DNA of 64,000 bases from Verrucomicrobia bacterium Tous-C9LFEB. Lineage in GTDB: Bacteria; Verrucomicrobiota; Verrucomicrobiia; Methylacidiphilales; UBA1321. Under the pieces are notes generated by a model. The model did no database searches. It had not been told where the DNA came from and saw only the letters and a program-made list of their open reading frames with translations. Below are positions 1 to 7,720 of this stretch, piece by piece (positions within the stretch are counted from its first letter, which is position 1; each line of letters opens with the position of its first letter). The position numbers and the translations under genes were made by a program. The DNA lies in NCBI GenBank assembly GCA_002304345.1, contig NEUU01000002.1:306659-370658 (forward strand), read 5' to 3'.

Positions 1-1
1 T

Positions 2-319
2 CTGGCAAGCCGCGACATGCTCGGATTGCTGATGCTGTGGCTCTCGGCCGGTGTGGCAGCAGTGGGTATTCGCTCGCTGGGCGTGGCGACGGGGTTCGGA
101 TTCTTCGACCGGATTCACGAGTGGTTTGAGAGCCGCCGGATGGAACGGTTGGCAAAGCAGAATAATATTCGCGCGATTCAGGAGCAGGAGAAGGTCGAGT
201 CGATCGACAACATCCTCGACAAGATTTCCAAGCATGGCATGGGGAGCCTCACTCCCATCGAGAAGAAAATCCTCGAACGCGCCAGCGCGGACCTGATCAA
301 GCGCGACAAACATCCGTAG
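2..319 (+). CDS. C-terminal part of a membrane protein, possibly rhomboid family
   Basis: The reading frame is open at the left edge, so only the C-terminal part (about 105 residues) is present. It begins with one hydrophobic segment (LLMLWLSAGVAAVGIRSLGV). A basic amphipathic stretch follows, then a C-terminal motif (DNILDKISKHGMGSLTPIEK). The helix followed by 'LDKIS..G..SLT..E+..LERAS' resembles the cytosolic tail found after the last membrane helix of many bacterial rhomboid proteases. The catalytic Ser/His region would lie outside the window, so the family is inferred only from this tail. The gene converges on glpX with 16 bases between stops and no obvious terminator hairpin. Confidence 0.5.
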   Translation: MASRDMLGLLMLWLSAGVAAVGIRSLGVATGFGFFDRIHEWFESRRMERLAKQNNIRAIQEQEKVESIDNILDKISKHGMGSLTPIEKKILERASADLIKRDKHP

Positions 320-335
320 CCCCTTCCCGCTCTCC

Positions 336-1409
336 TTACAGGTGTGTTTCCTGTTTGGAACTGCGCAGGCGGATCGTTTTTTCCGAAAGGTTGTGGTGCG
401 TGGTGATGTAGCGCACCGTCTTTTGTTTGGCGCGCATGAGGATCGAATGCGTGATCGCCTTGTTGCCGTAATGCTTCACGCCGGGCAGGAGCGGGCTGTC
501 GCTGATGCCGGTGGCGCAGAAAATAATGTTCTTTCCGCGCGCGAGATCGTCCGCCATGTAGACTTTCGAGAGCTGATCTCCATATCCGGCGGCGATGAGT
601 TGCGCGCGGTCGGCTTCGTCGCGGGGCCACATCTGCGCCTGAATATCACCGCCGAGACATTTCACGGCCGCCGCAGTCAGGACCGCTTCCGGCGCGCCAC
701 CGACCCCGATGTAGGCGTCGATGCCGCTGTCCGGAAGGGACGGCGCAATCGCAGCCGTGATGTCCCCTTCGGAGATCATGCGTAGCGAACAACCCGCACT
801 ACGAATTTCCTGAATCAGTCGCGCGTGACGCGGGCGGTCCATCACGCAAATCGTGAGATCCTGAATGCGCTTGTGCAGCGCGCGCGCGATGACAGCGAGC
901 GATTCGTCGATGGACTGGTTCAGCTTCAAGCAATCGATGCCCATCTTTTGCGCGTGGATTTTCACGGCCGGCCCGTAGGCGAATTTCATCATGTAGAACG
1001 ACGGGATATCCTGCAGCGCGAAGTCCACGCCCGGTTCGGGCGAGGCGGCGGCGATGACGGAAATGGAATTAGGGAGTCCCTTGGAAATGTTGGTCGTGCC
1101 ATCGATGGGATCAAGCGCGATGTCAAACTTGGGCGCGCCGGGGTACCATTGCCCGAGGTGTTCGCCCTTGAAAATACCGGGGGCATTGTCCTTGATGCCT
1201 TCACCGATGACCACCTCGCCGCAGACATTGATCAGGTCGAACATGCCGCGAATCGCGTCGCACGCGGCGGCATCGGCTTTCTCTTTTTCCCCGCGGCCGA
1301 GCCACGCGTAGGAGTTCAGCGCGGCGGCTTCCGTGGCACGAATGAAATCGATTTCCACGATGCGTTCGAAGTCATAGTAGTTCTGCAGATCACTCGACGA
1401 TTTGATCAT
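336..1409 (-). CDS. glpX: Fructose-1,6-bisphosphatase, class II (GlpX)
   Basis: Predicted to hydrolyse fructose 1,6-bisphosphate to fructose 6-phosphate in gluconeogenesis, in the cytosol. The 357-residue protein is slightly longer than typical GlpX (about 320-340). It carries the family's metal and substrate motifs: GEVVIGEGIKDNAPGIF, then FDIALDPIDGTTNISKG (the DPIDGTT metal site), then a VGGAPEAVLTAAAVKCLGG block and an SEGDITAAI block. The N-terminus (IDFIRATEAAALNSYAWLGRGEK) also matches the class II family. No partner gene is adjacent: it is flanked by a converging membrane protein and a divergent uncharacterised gene. The identification rests on several colinear motifs and is firm. Confidence 0.95.
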   Translation of the reverse strand: MIKSSSDLQNYYDFERIVEIDFIRATEAAALNSYAWLGRGEKEKADAAACDAIRGMFDLINVCGEVVIGEGIKDNAPGIFKGEHLGQWYPGAPKFDIALDPIDGTTNISKGLPNSISVIAAASPEPGVDFALQDIPSFYMMKFAYGPAVKIHAQKMGIDCLKLNQSIDESLAVIARALHKRIQDLTICVMDRPRHARLIQEIRSAGCSLRMISEGDITAAIAPSLPDSGIDAYIGVGGAPEAVLTAAAVKCLGGDIQAQMWPRDEADRAQLIAAGYGDQLSKVYMADDLARGKNIIFCATGISDSPLLPGVKHYGNKAITHSILMRAKQKTVRYITTHHNLSEKTIRLRSSKQETHL

Positions 1410-1696
1410 AGAGGTGCGGGGGATAATGGGTTATGGGAACGATGGAAGTGAAATACGATCGTGCTCACCAGACTGAAACCCGGCGTTGACCGAGTGTTCC
1501 AAGGATGTCCTCAAAACGCCCGGTCCGCAACTGGAATGTTGCCGGGGAAGCGGTGCGGCGCGAAAAAATCATTATCGTCTCCAAGCCACTCCGTGATTCG
1601 GCCCTCTCTGTTGAGTGGAGCGGTCGGTGTAGACCAAAAAGAGCGCATTTCAAATTTCAGATTTGAGATTTCAAAAGGACGGAGGTCGCGCATGCC

Positions 1697-3220
1697 ATGA
1701 GTTATAGCATGGAAACGCACCGGGCGTTTGCGTTAGGTTGGCTACGTGAGCTGCGTGTGCGAAAAAAGTGGTGGGGGCGGGGTGTTTTTGACAGGCTGGG
1801 GCGCATGAAACGGTGGCTGAAGCGGGCGGGGATGGCGTTCGGGGTGCTCACCCTGCTGATCGTAGCGTTGTATCTGGAGGAGAACTGGCGCGGCGCACGT
1901 CTGTGGGCCCAGACCAAGGCCCAGTACGAAGCGAAAGGTTTTAGCTTCGATCCGAAGTCGCTGATTCCTCCGCCCGTGCCGGATGAACAGAATTTTGCGA
2001 AGAGTGAGATTTGGCTAAAAATCCTGGCGGCCGACGATAAAAAACATAAAGACAGGCCGAAAGTGGCATTTTTTGAAGCGCAAAAGAACGTCAGAGAGTG
2101 GCGTTATAAGAACAAAGACGGCAACTGGCTTTTAGGTGAGAAATTACTAGCTCCTCCCGCCTCTCTCTTTCATGACACTGACGATGAACTGCAAGCCCTC
2201 TATCTTGCGGGCAAGCGGCCTCATTGCTACTTCACGACTGATTTACAGAATACCGAAATCCCTTGCTCGGCAGCACTACCTTTCGCATCAAATGATTTGT
2301 TCAGTGGGCTCCGCGAGCATGCTTTGGTCGCCCTTAATGCAGACAATTCAGATGCGGCTCTCAACGATATTTTACTACTGCATAAACTCTCCTTTGCGGC
2401 ATGCGATCTTCCAACTTTAGTTCCTCACATTTTCGCCTGCGGGACGTTCAGTTACGCAAGCTTACCTGTACTTTGGCAGGGACTGGAATCGCATTCGTGG
2501 ACGGATTCCCAATTACACGAACTGGAAAATAGCCTGTCATCGAGGGATCTAGTAAAAACATTGAACAAAACACTTTTCAGCGATCTTTCCTTTGTAGCTT
2601 TGCCGATGATTGATCTATTGCAAAAAAAGAAACGTTACGCGCCGGTTCTTTCCTTTGTGATTGACGGAAATACCACCTCATCCATGTTCCTGTGGTTCCT
2701 TCCTCATGGTTCTTTTGCTGCGGCCAAATCAAAAGCCACCGAATTTTACATCCTCAATATCTTGCCGATTGTAGATTCAAAATCGCACCGAATACATTTT
2801 GAAAAATTACCATCCCTCGAATCGGCTCGCAGTACTCTTCAGAGTCCCTTTTCGTTCTTGGACAAACTACTTTCGATGACGGTTACTGCCGTGGCTCCTT
2901 CAATTGAAACCACGGGTCGAATACAGTCTCTTATCGACATGGCTCGCGTGGCGTGCGGGTTGGAGCGGTACCGGCTGGCGAACGGGAAATATCCGGCGGC
3001 GTTGGCGGAGCTGGAGCCGAAGTTCATCGAGCGGGTGCCGCACGATTTATGCACGGGCGAGCCGTTGCATTACCGGGTGGAGGTGGATGGAAATTACGCG
3101 CTCTATTCAGTGGGGTTCAATGGCGTGGATGATGGCGGAAAAGTCGTGATGAAGAATGAGCCTTTATCCTTGATTGATCCGAAGCAGGGCGATTGGGTGT
3201 GGCCCCGGTCGAAGAAGTAG
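1697..3220 (+). CDS. Uncharacterised protein with N-terminal membrane anchor
   Basis: I do not recognise the family. The 507-residue protein has a basic N-terminus, one hydrophobic segment at about residues 46-60 (MAFGVLTLLIVALYL) and a long soluble remainder, which suggests an anchor with an outside domain. The C-terminal part (ACGLERYRLANGKYPAALAE, then DPKQGDWVWP) resembles the tail of pseudopilin-like or secreted Verrucomicrobia proteins, where 'YRLANGKYP' is frequent; this is inference. I chose the ATG at 1697 because GGAGGT lies at 1681-1686. An in-frame ATG at 1805, just before the basic hydrophobic segment, is an alternative. Codon use and GC drop in the middle (about 2,000-2,900) relative to both ends, which might indicate a transferred or fast-evolving centre. 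A short inverted repeat (TCAAAT/ATTTGA, 1650-1666) lies in the leader. Confidence 0.6.
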   Translation: MSYSMETHRAFALGWLRELRVRKKWWGRGVFDRLGRMKRWLKRAGMAFGVLTLLIVALYLEENWRGARLWAQTKAQYEAKGFSFDPKSLIPPPVPDEQNFAKSEIWLKILAADDKKHKDRPKVAFFEAQKNVREWRYKNKDGNWLLGEKLLAPPASLFHDTDDELQALYLAGKRPHCYFTTDLQNTEIPCSAALPFASNDLFSGLREHALVALNADNSDAALNDILLLHKLSFAACDLPTLVPHIFACGTFSYASLPVLWQGLESHSWTDSQLHELENSLSSRDLVKTLNKTLFSDLSFVALPMIDLLQKKKRYAPVLSFVIDGNTTSSMFLWFLPHGSFAAAKSKATEFYILNILPIVDSKSHRIHFEKLPSLESARSTLQSPFSFLDKLLSMTVTAVAPSIETTGRIQSLIDMARVACGLERYRLANGKYPAALAELEPKFIERVPHDLCTGEPLHYRVEVDGNYALYSVGFNGVDDGGKVVMKNEPLSLIDPKQGDWVWPRSKK

Positions 3221-3385
3221 GGAGCGGGAATCGTTTCTCGCAGAGTTCGCCACGGCGCAGAGGGGGGGCCACACACCCCGGCGCTCACGCGCCACCCCTG
3301 CCATTCGACTACGCATCAGGCTAGGCTTTGATAGAGGGGATTTCGGCAACTGGGAGTCTGGCTAGTGGAGTATGTCAGATGAAAT

Positions 3386-3495
3386 AAGGGTTGCGAGTGT
3401 CTTCCTGTAGGGCGCTTCGGTGAAGCGCCGCGGCGCGATGCAATCGCGTCCTACAAAAAGACATTCTGCCCGCACAATCCATCACATCACGCGAC
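3386..3495 (+). repeat. REP-like double-hairpin repeat, copy 1
   Basis: About 110 bases nearly identical to copy 2 (4542-4650), with one internal single-base length difference. The core (3408-3454) opens with GTAGGGCGC and closes with GCGTCCTAC, and holds two small hairpins back to back (GGCGCTTC/GAAGCGCC, then GCGATGCAATCGC). The conserved tail runs AAAAAGACATTCTG, CGCACAA, CATCACATCACG. It lies between two converging genes (ends at 3220 and 3497) and abuts the stop codon of the EF-hand gene. Confidence 0.85.
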
Positions 3496-3496
3496 A

Positions 3497-4126
3497 CTAG
3501 TACGCCGAGCGGGTGAACCCGTCGAGATACTGCGCCCGGCGCTTCGCCAACTCCGCGTTCAGCGCCGCCGACTCCTGATCATCCAGCACGCCGTCGTTAT
3601 TCTTGTCAAAGCTCCGCACGAACAGCACCTTCCGCTTGGCGAAATCGGCTTCCATCGCGGCGATCTCCGTGTCACTAAAACGGCCATTCTTGTCCTTGTC
3701 GTACTTCTTGAAAAGCGACTGGCGCCGCACATACAAATCCTGCCGCATCCGCGATTCCTCCGTCGCGTCGAGCTTGCCGTCTCCATTCTTGTCATACTGC
3801 TTCAGCATGTTCGCATGGAACCGCTCGCGCCGCTGATCGGAGGTCTCTGTCATCGCCAACGGCAGCGCCGAGCTCTCCTTCGTTCCCGCCGTTGCCGCCG
3901 CCGTCTCGGGAGCGGCCACGGGCGCGGTTTTCGTTGTCGTGGTGGAACTGCTGGTGGCCGTTGCCGGGGCGGACGTGGCGCTCTTCTTCTTCACCGTTTT
4001 CTTCTTCGCCGGTTGCCCCACCAGATCGGAGTTCGACGACGTCGTCTCCGCCGCCCCAACGGGAGCGATCAGGGTGAAGGCCGTAACAAGCACCGCAAGG
4101 GATCGGACGAAACGTGCGCAGGACAT
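3497..4126 (-). CDS. Secreted EF-hand calcium-binding protein
   Basis: The protein has 209 residues from the ATG at 4126, chosen because it starts a classical signal peptide (MSCARFVRSLAVLVTAFTLI, cleavage after APVGAA). A low-complexity Lys/Ala/Thr linker follows (KKKTVKKKSATSAPATATSS and TTTTKTAPVAAPETAAATAG). The C-terminal half holds three EF-hand loops in register: DKNGDGKLDATE, DKDKNGRFSDTE and DKNNDGVLDDQE, each with acidic residues at the calcium positions 1, 3, 5 and 12. The function is unknown; calcium binding outside the cytoplasm is inferred from the loops and signal peptide. It is divergent from the small lipoprotein gene at 4213. An upstream in-frame start at 4189 would precede the signal peptide with 21 unlikely residues. 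Confidence 0.8.
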   Translation of the reverse strand: MSCARFVRSLAVLVTAFTLIAPVGAAETTSSNSDLVGQPAKKKTVKKKSATSAPATATSSSTTTTKTAPVAAPETAAATAGTKESSALPLAMTETSDQRRERFHANMLKQYDKNGDGKLDATEESRMRQDLYVRRQSLFKKYDKDKNGRFSDTEIAAMEADFAKRKVLFVRSFDKNNDGVLDDQESAALNAELAKRRAQYLDGFTRSAY

Positions 4127-4212
4127 GCCCACTGTTTTGACAGAAGCCGCGCCGGGAGCAAGCCGAACTTTCCAGTAGACGCGGCGCAACGAATCCGAAA
4201 TACTGGCCCGCC

Positions 4213-4401
4213 GTGAACAAGATCCTCTGCATCACCCTCAGTTGCTTGGTCCTCGCCGCCTGCGCCACCCCGAAATCCGGGTCCGTCAGCACCATCCCAT
4301 GGGAGGAACGCAGCGAAATGGACGGACTGTCCCAGGAATACGGCTGGGGTGAGGACGACTATATTTACGACGGCATGCCCACCCCCGAGCAGCCGCTCTA
4401 G
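4213..4401 (+). CDS. Small lipoprotein
   Basis: A 62-residue protein with a short signal peptide and a clear lipobox (LAAC, Cys17), so it is predicted to be lipidated and anchored in a membrane. The mature part is only about 45 residues, acidic and aromatic (EYGWGEDDYIYDGMPTPEQP). No domain is recognised. It is transcribed divergently from the EF-hand gene, with 86 bases between the chosen starts. The lipobox makes it a credible gene despite its size; the role is unknown. Confidence 0.65.
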   Translation: MNKILCITLSCLVLAACATPKSGSVSTIPWEERSEMDGLSQEYGWGEDDYIYDGMPTPEQPL

Positions 4402-4480
4402 CAACTGTCGGCGCTCAAAAGAGCGTGGCGCCAGGGCCTAGCAGGCTGGTGAAAAAGTCCCGTGGCGGCGACGCGGGGAG

Positions 4481-4527
4481 TTGCGGCCTGTTCGGCACGG
4501 AGAGCACGACAAAGCCGCAGGCCGCAA
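4481..4527. repeat. 10-bp inverted repeat
   Basis: Perfect arms TTGCGGCCTG (4481-4490) and CAGGCCGCAA (4518-4527) around a 27-base loop. There is no T-run after it, so an intrinsic terminator is not supported. It directly precedes REP-like copy 2. Confidence 0.7.
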
Positions 4528-4541
4528 GAACCTGCGTCCCG

Positions 4542-4650
4542 AAGGGTTGCGAGTGTCTTCCTGTAGGGTGCTTCGGTGAAGCGCCGCGGCGCGATGCAAG
4601 CGCCCCTACAAAAAGACATTCCGCTCGCACAACTCATCACATCACGAGAC
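4542..4650 (+). repeat. REP-like double-hairpin repeat, copy 2
   Basis: Same element as copy 1 in the same orientation, with a core at 4563-4609 from GTAGGG to CCCTAC. The match covers the whole stretch from AAGGGTTGCGAGTGTCTTCC to ATCACATCACG with few substitutions. It continues with AGACATGAGCCACT, also nearly present in copy 3. Again it sits between converging gene ends (4401 and 4712). Confidence 0.85.
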
Positions 4651-4658
4651 ATGAGCCA

Positions 4659-4706
4659 CTCGTATTACTTTGTTTATTCTAATTAGACTTAACAAAGTAA
4701 TACGAG
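4659..4706. repeat. 48-bp near-perfect palindrome
   Basis: Outer arms CTCGTATTACTTTGTT (4659-4674) and AACAAAGTAATACGAG (4691-4706) match perfectly. The centre TCTAATTAGA (4678-4687) is also palindromic, so 22 of 24 base pairs can form. It ends 5 bases before the stop codon of the dehydrogenase gene and directly follows REP-like copy 2. Both strands could form a very stable hairpin, so a bidirectional transcription-end or attachment role is possible. Confidence 0.8.
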
Positions 4707-4711
4707 CAGGA

Positions 4712-5686
4712 CTACATCACGCGATCCATGAGCGGTTCCTGGCGGACGAATCGCTCGAGGTTGCGGAGGAAATGGCGCACGAGCGTCTTGGTCTCGTCGG
4801 CATGTCCACCGGCCACATGGGGCGTGATATGGCAATTGGGCTCGGACCAGAGGGGATGATTTTCCGGCAGCGGTTCGGGATCAGTAACATCAAGCCACGC
4901 CGACTGGAGCCGCTTCGAGCGCAGGACTTCCTGCAGGGCGTTTTGATCCACCGTCGTGCCGCGGCCAATGTTATAGAAAACCGCGCCGGGTTTGAGCATG
5001 GCGAATCGTTCCAGGTTAAAGAATCCGCGCGTGTTCACACTATCCGGGAGAATGTTGACCACATGATTGGCTTCGCCGAGGGCTTGCGTCAACTGCGACT
5101 CAGCGATGACCGGCACGCCTTCGTCGCCGCGCGGCTTGCGGCGGTACGCCACCACCTTCACTCCCAGTGGAGCCAGCATGTCGGCGAGCCGTTTGCCGAT
5201 CGCGCCGTAGCCGAGTATCAGAACCGTTTGATCCTGCAAGGTCGTGCTCGCCTGCCGCAGCGCGTTCCAGGTATCCGTGCCGTTGGCGGTGCGGGTGCGA
5301 AGGGCGAGCGGTAGCTGCCGGACTTGCGCGAGAATGAAGCTGAGTGTGTGCACGGCACAGGCTTCGTTGTAGACGCTGGCACTGTTGCTCACCGGAATTT
5401 TCTTTTCCGCAACGAGTGCGCGGAATTCCGGATTATCGTAACGAGTGATGCCGGAAGTGCTGATATGCACCCATTTCAAAATCGAGGAGCTGGCAATCGC
5501 ACCAATGTCGGGTTGGCCGAAAGCGACATCGACTGTATCGAATTGCGGGTCTGGCTCCCCCTTGGCAAGCACCGAGGTAATCGGCTTGAGCGGGAAAACC
5601 AGCTCGTGCCCGCGCGTCCCGTCGCGCAACAACTCCAGCACTTCCGGTGACAGCGCGAAATCCACAAAGATACGAAGCTTGCTCAT
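4712..5686 (-). CDS. D-isomer-specific 2-hydroxyacid dehydrogenase
   Basis: A 324-residue NAD(P)-dependent enzyme predicted to interconvert a 2-hydroxyacid and a 2-ketoacid in the cytosol. The Rossmann motif GYGAIGKRLADML lies near residue 158. It is followed by the family's NIGRGTTVDQNALQEVL block, with the substrate-binding Arg, and the block DVTDPEPLPENHPLW. The general-base His is in NCHITPHVAGG (about residue 290). The substrate cannot be told from sequence; glyoxylate, hydroxypyruvate or phosphoglycerate-type substrates are all possible. It stands alone, with repeats at its 3' end and a PEP-CTERM gene upstream. Confidence 0.85.
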   Translation of the reverse strand: MSKLRIFVDFALSPEVLELLRDGTRGHELVFPLKPITSVLAKGEPDPQFDTVDVAFGQPDIGAIASSSILKWVHISTSGITRYDNPEFRALVAEKKIPVSNSASVYNEACAVHTLSFILAQVRQLPLALRTRTANGTDTWNALRQASTTLQDQTVLILGYGAIGKRLADMLAPLGVKVVAYRRKPRGDEGVPVIAESQLTQALGEANHVVNILPDSVNTRGFFNLERFAMLKPGAVFYNIGRGTTVDQNALQEVLRSKRLQSAWLDVTDPEPLPENHPLWSEPNCHITPHVAGGHADETKTLVRHFLRNLERFVRQEPLMDRVM

Positions 5687-5775
5687 AAGTTCGCATCTAC
5701 CATTCCCCGGGACGCAGGAAGGGTCAAGTTTTACTCGCCAGCTCCCCGCTTCCTCTTGAAATACCCCATCCGAAT

Positions 5776-6513
5776 TCAGGGCTGTTTCTTGCGCAGCAGA
5801 AGGAGCGCCGGCACGAGCATGGCTCCCGTGGAAATCAGCGCATGGGCCGATGGTTCCGGAACGCTCTGGATATAGAACAGGAGATCGTTTCCACCGCTAT
5901 TGGTAAACGTGGTGGCACCGGCGACACTTGTTTCGATTTGTTGGCCACCCGCGTAGTAACCGCCGCCTTTGACCCAGAAATTCATCGTTTCGGAGGCTGT
6001 CAGCGAGGTGTAACTGAGCACAAAACCATAGGTCACACCGCTGCTCAATGCGACATCCGGAATGTCGAAAGTAAGGAACGGCCCCACCGTCCCACTGCTG
6101 AAATTATAGGCACCGGGAACCAACGTGGCGGCATCCGGCAAAGCACCCTCCCAGGTTCCGAGCGTCGAGGCGCTCGTCAAGCTACTGGAGGAAGCAAACT
6201 GGTAGAGGCTCAGACTGTAACTGGCCCCCGGCGCGGCGCTTCCGACGAATTGAACCTGCAGGGTAATCTTGTCGAGCGTGAATGCGGAAGTCGTCGTGAA
6301 CGTCTGCCCAATATCCCGGCGCGTATCCCCTTTCCAGCCGTAGCCAATGGTATTGCTCACGTTCGGCGTATAATTGAGCGTCGATAAACTCAGGGTGACA
6401 TTTGACGCGGGCGCGGTGGTGCCCACCGTGGTGGAAATATCGATGGCGGCCATCGCCGTGGCAGACATCAGTACAACGGCCATCAGGGAGCATCCAAGGG
6501 CAAGAGTTTTCAT
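5776..6513 (-). CDS. PEP-CTERM sorting-domain secreted protein
   Basis: The 245-residue protein has a signal peptide (MKTLALGCSLMAVVLMSATAMA) and a C-terminal sorting signal: VPEPSA, a hydrophobic stretch (LISTGAMLVPALLLL) and a basic end (RKKQP). This is the exosortase (EpsH/XrtA-type) recognition tail, so the protein is likely exported, processed and displayed or released with exopolysaccharide. The body is Ser/Thr-rich with beta-strand character and no recognised catalytic domain, similar to many choice-of-anchor proteins. No exosortase gene is present in the window. It is divergent from the LacI gene at 6575. Confidence 0.85.
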   Translation of the reverse strand: MKTLALGCSLMAVVLMSATAMAAIDISTTVGTTAPASNVTLSLSTLNYTPNVSNTIGYGWKGDTRRDIGQTFTTTSAFTLDKITLQVQFVGSAAPGASYSLSLYQFASSSSLTSASTLGTWEGALPDAATLVPGAYNFSSGTVGPFLTFDIPDVALSSGVTYGFVLSYTSLTASETMNFWVKGGGYYAGGQQIETSVAGATTFTNSGGNDLLFYIQSVPEPSAHALISTGAMLVPALLLLRKKQP

Positions 6514-6540
6514 AGGTGTACATTATTGCGTTGGACACCT
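6514..6540. promoter_or_regulatory. Inverted repeat between PEP-CTERM and LacI genes
   Basis: AGGTGT (6514-6519) and ACACCT (6535-6540) form 6-bp inverted arms with 15 bases between, inside the 61-base divergent intergenic region. Such symmetry suits a dimeric regulator such as the neighbouring LacI protein, but the arms are short and chance is possible. Confidence 0.3.
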
Positions 6541-6574
6541 CTGCCGCAATCGGGCATATGGTTAAGCGTTCACC

Positions 6575-7660
6575 ATGCCCCCTGCATCCAACCGCCGCGT
6601 CACGCTCCGTGCCATTGCGCAAAAGGCCGAGCTGTCCCTCGCCGCCACCTCCATGGCGTTGCGCAATCATCCCCGCATCTCCACCAAAGTACGCGAACAA
6701 GTACAGTCTCTCGCTCGAAAAATGGGGTATCATCCCGATCCGAAACTCGCCACGCTCATGCATCATTTGCGCGCTCAGGGCGACGTGAATTACCGGGAGA
6801 CGCTGGCTTATGTCAGCAGTTACGATTCCTATGAACGATGGAAAGCCTTTCCCCACCACGACTATTATCTCGGGGCCGCGGAGCGCGCCTTGGAACTGGG
6901 TTACCGGCTGGATGTCGTCCATTTGGGCGAGCCGGGTATGACCCCGGCGCGGATGAGTCATCTCCTCTCTACGCGGGCGATTCGCGGGTTGCTGATCGGA
7001 GGATTTGACCAGCTGGATGCGTCGCTGCCCCTGCAATGGGATCGGTTCGCCGCCGTGGCCTTCGATTATTCGCTGAACACGCCGCAACTGCACCGGGCCA
7101 CGACCGATTACTACCGGGAAATGCTCTCGGTCCTCGCCCGGCTGGAGCGCGAAGGCTGTCAACGCATCGGACTCAATGCGAATAGCATCGACGACGCCAA
7201 GGTCCTCGGCCTTTGGTATTCGGCCTTCCTGCGTTATCAACACGGACTGCCTCGCGTCCGGCGCATTCCCGTCAATGCGTCGCCCAAGGCGCAGGAAGGA
7301 TTGGATACGTGGCTGGCGAAACACGAACCGGACGCGATCATCAGTGCGGGCTGGGGCGATTTCCCGCAGAATTTCGAGATGATTCATCACCGGAAAGCGC
7401 CCACGTCCATTCGTTATGTGAACATGAATCTGTCCTATGCGGACGCGCGTTCCCAGGGCATCAACAAGCTTTCCGGAGTTGTCGGCCGACTCGCCTGCGA
7501 ACACCTCGTGGCGCAACTGCAACGCAACGAAATCGGACTTCCCCGTTATCCCCAGGTCATGGCCATTGAAGGCGAATGGGTGGACGATTATGAGTCGTGG
7601 CATGCGCAACGTGAGAAGTGGCGTGCGGCCACGATCCGCAAGATTTCGAAGCCGGATTGA
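6575..7660 (+). CDS. LacI-family transcriptional regulator
   Basis: 361 residues. An N-terminal helix-turn-helix (VTLRAIAQKAELSLAATSMALRNHPRIS split as VTLRAIAQKAELSLAATSMA and LRNHPRIS) is followed by the hinge (VREQVQSLARKMGY) and a periplasmic-binding-like sensor domain. In LacI proteins the sensor binds a sugar and controls operator binding. It precedes a PL22-like lyase, a secreted glycoside hydrolase and a pseudopilin on the same strand, and it is divergent from a PEP-CTERM gene. It therefore likely controls this polysaccharide module; the sugar ligand is unknown. Confidence 0.9.
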   Translation: MPPASNRRVTLRAIAQKAELSLAATSMALRNHPRISTKVREQVQSLARKMGYHPDPKLATLMHHLRAQGDVNYRETLAYVSSYDSYERWKAFPHHDYYLGAAERALELGYRLDVVHLGEPGMTPARMSHLLSTRAIRGLLIGGFDQLDASLPLQWDRFAAVAFDYSLNTPQLHRATTDYYREMLSVLARLEREGCQRIGLNANSIDDAKVLGLWYSAFLRYQHGLPRVRRIPVNASPKAQEGLDTWLAKHEPDAIISAGWGDFPQNFEMIHHRKAPTSIRYVNMNLSYADARSQGINKLSGVVGRLACEHLVAQLQRNEIGLPRYPQVMAIEGEWVDDYESWHAQREKWRAATIRKISKPD

Positions 7661-7720
7661 TGAACGCTTCAGCAGACGGCCACTGGCGAAAAGCCGGAAG
7701 AGCGGCAATAGTTGTGAACC

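Larger units (their letters stand above)
4402..4711. other. Repeat-filled convergent intergenic region
   Basis: This 310-base stretch between the converging lipoprotein and dehydrogenase genes has no gene I can support. It holds a small hairpin (CGCTC, AAAA, GAGCG near 4412), a 10-base inverted repeat (4481-4527), REP-like repeat copy 2 (4542-4650) and a long palindrome (4659-4706). The run GCAGGCTGGTGAAAAAGTCC (4441-4460) resembles sequences found at ends of small mobile elements; this is only a resemblance. Confidence 0.7.

Noticed and set aside
1650..1666. Operator before the uncharacterised gene at 1697
   Set aside because: 6-bp arms TCAAAT/ATTTGA in AT-rich sequence are likely by chance; no regulator nearby.
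3221..3385. Small gene between the membrane-anchored protein and repeat copy 1
   Set aside because: Frames are short, lack start context, and the sequence contains only low-complexity G/C runs.
6182..7708. 508-residue open frame on the minus strand opposite the LacI gene
   Set aside because: It runs antisense through a clear LacI gene and part of the PEP-CTERM gene; composition is that of a shadow frame.
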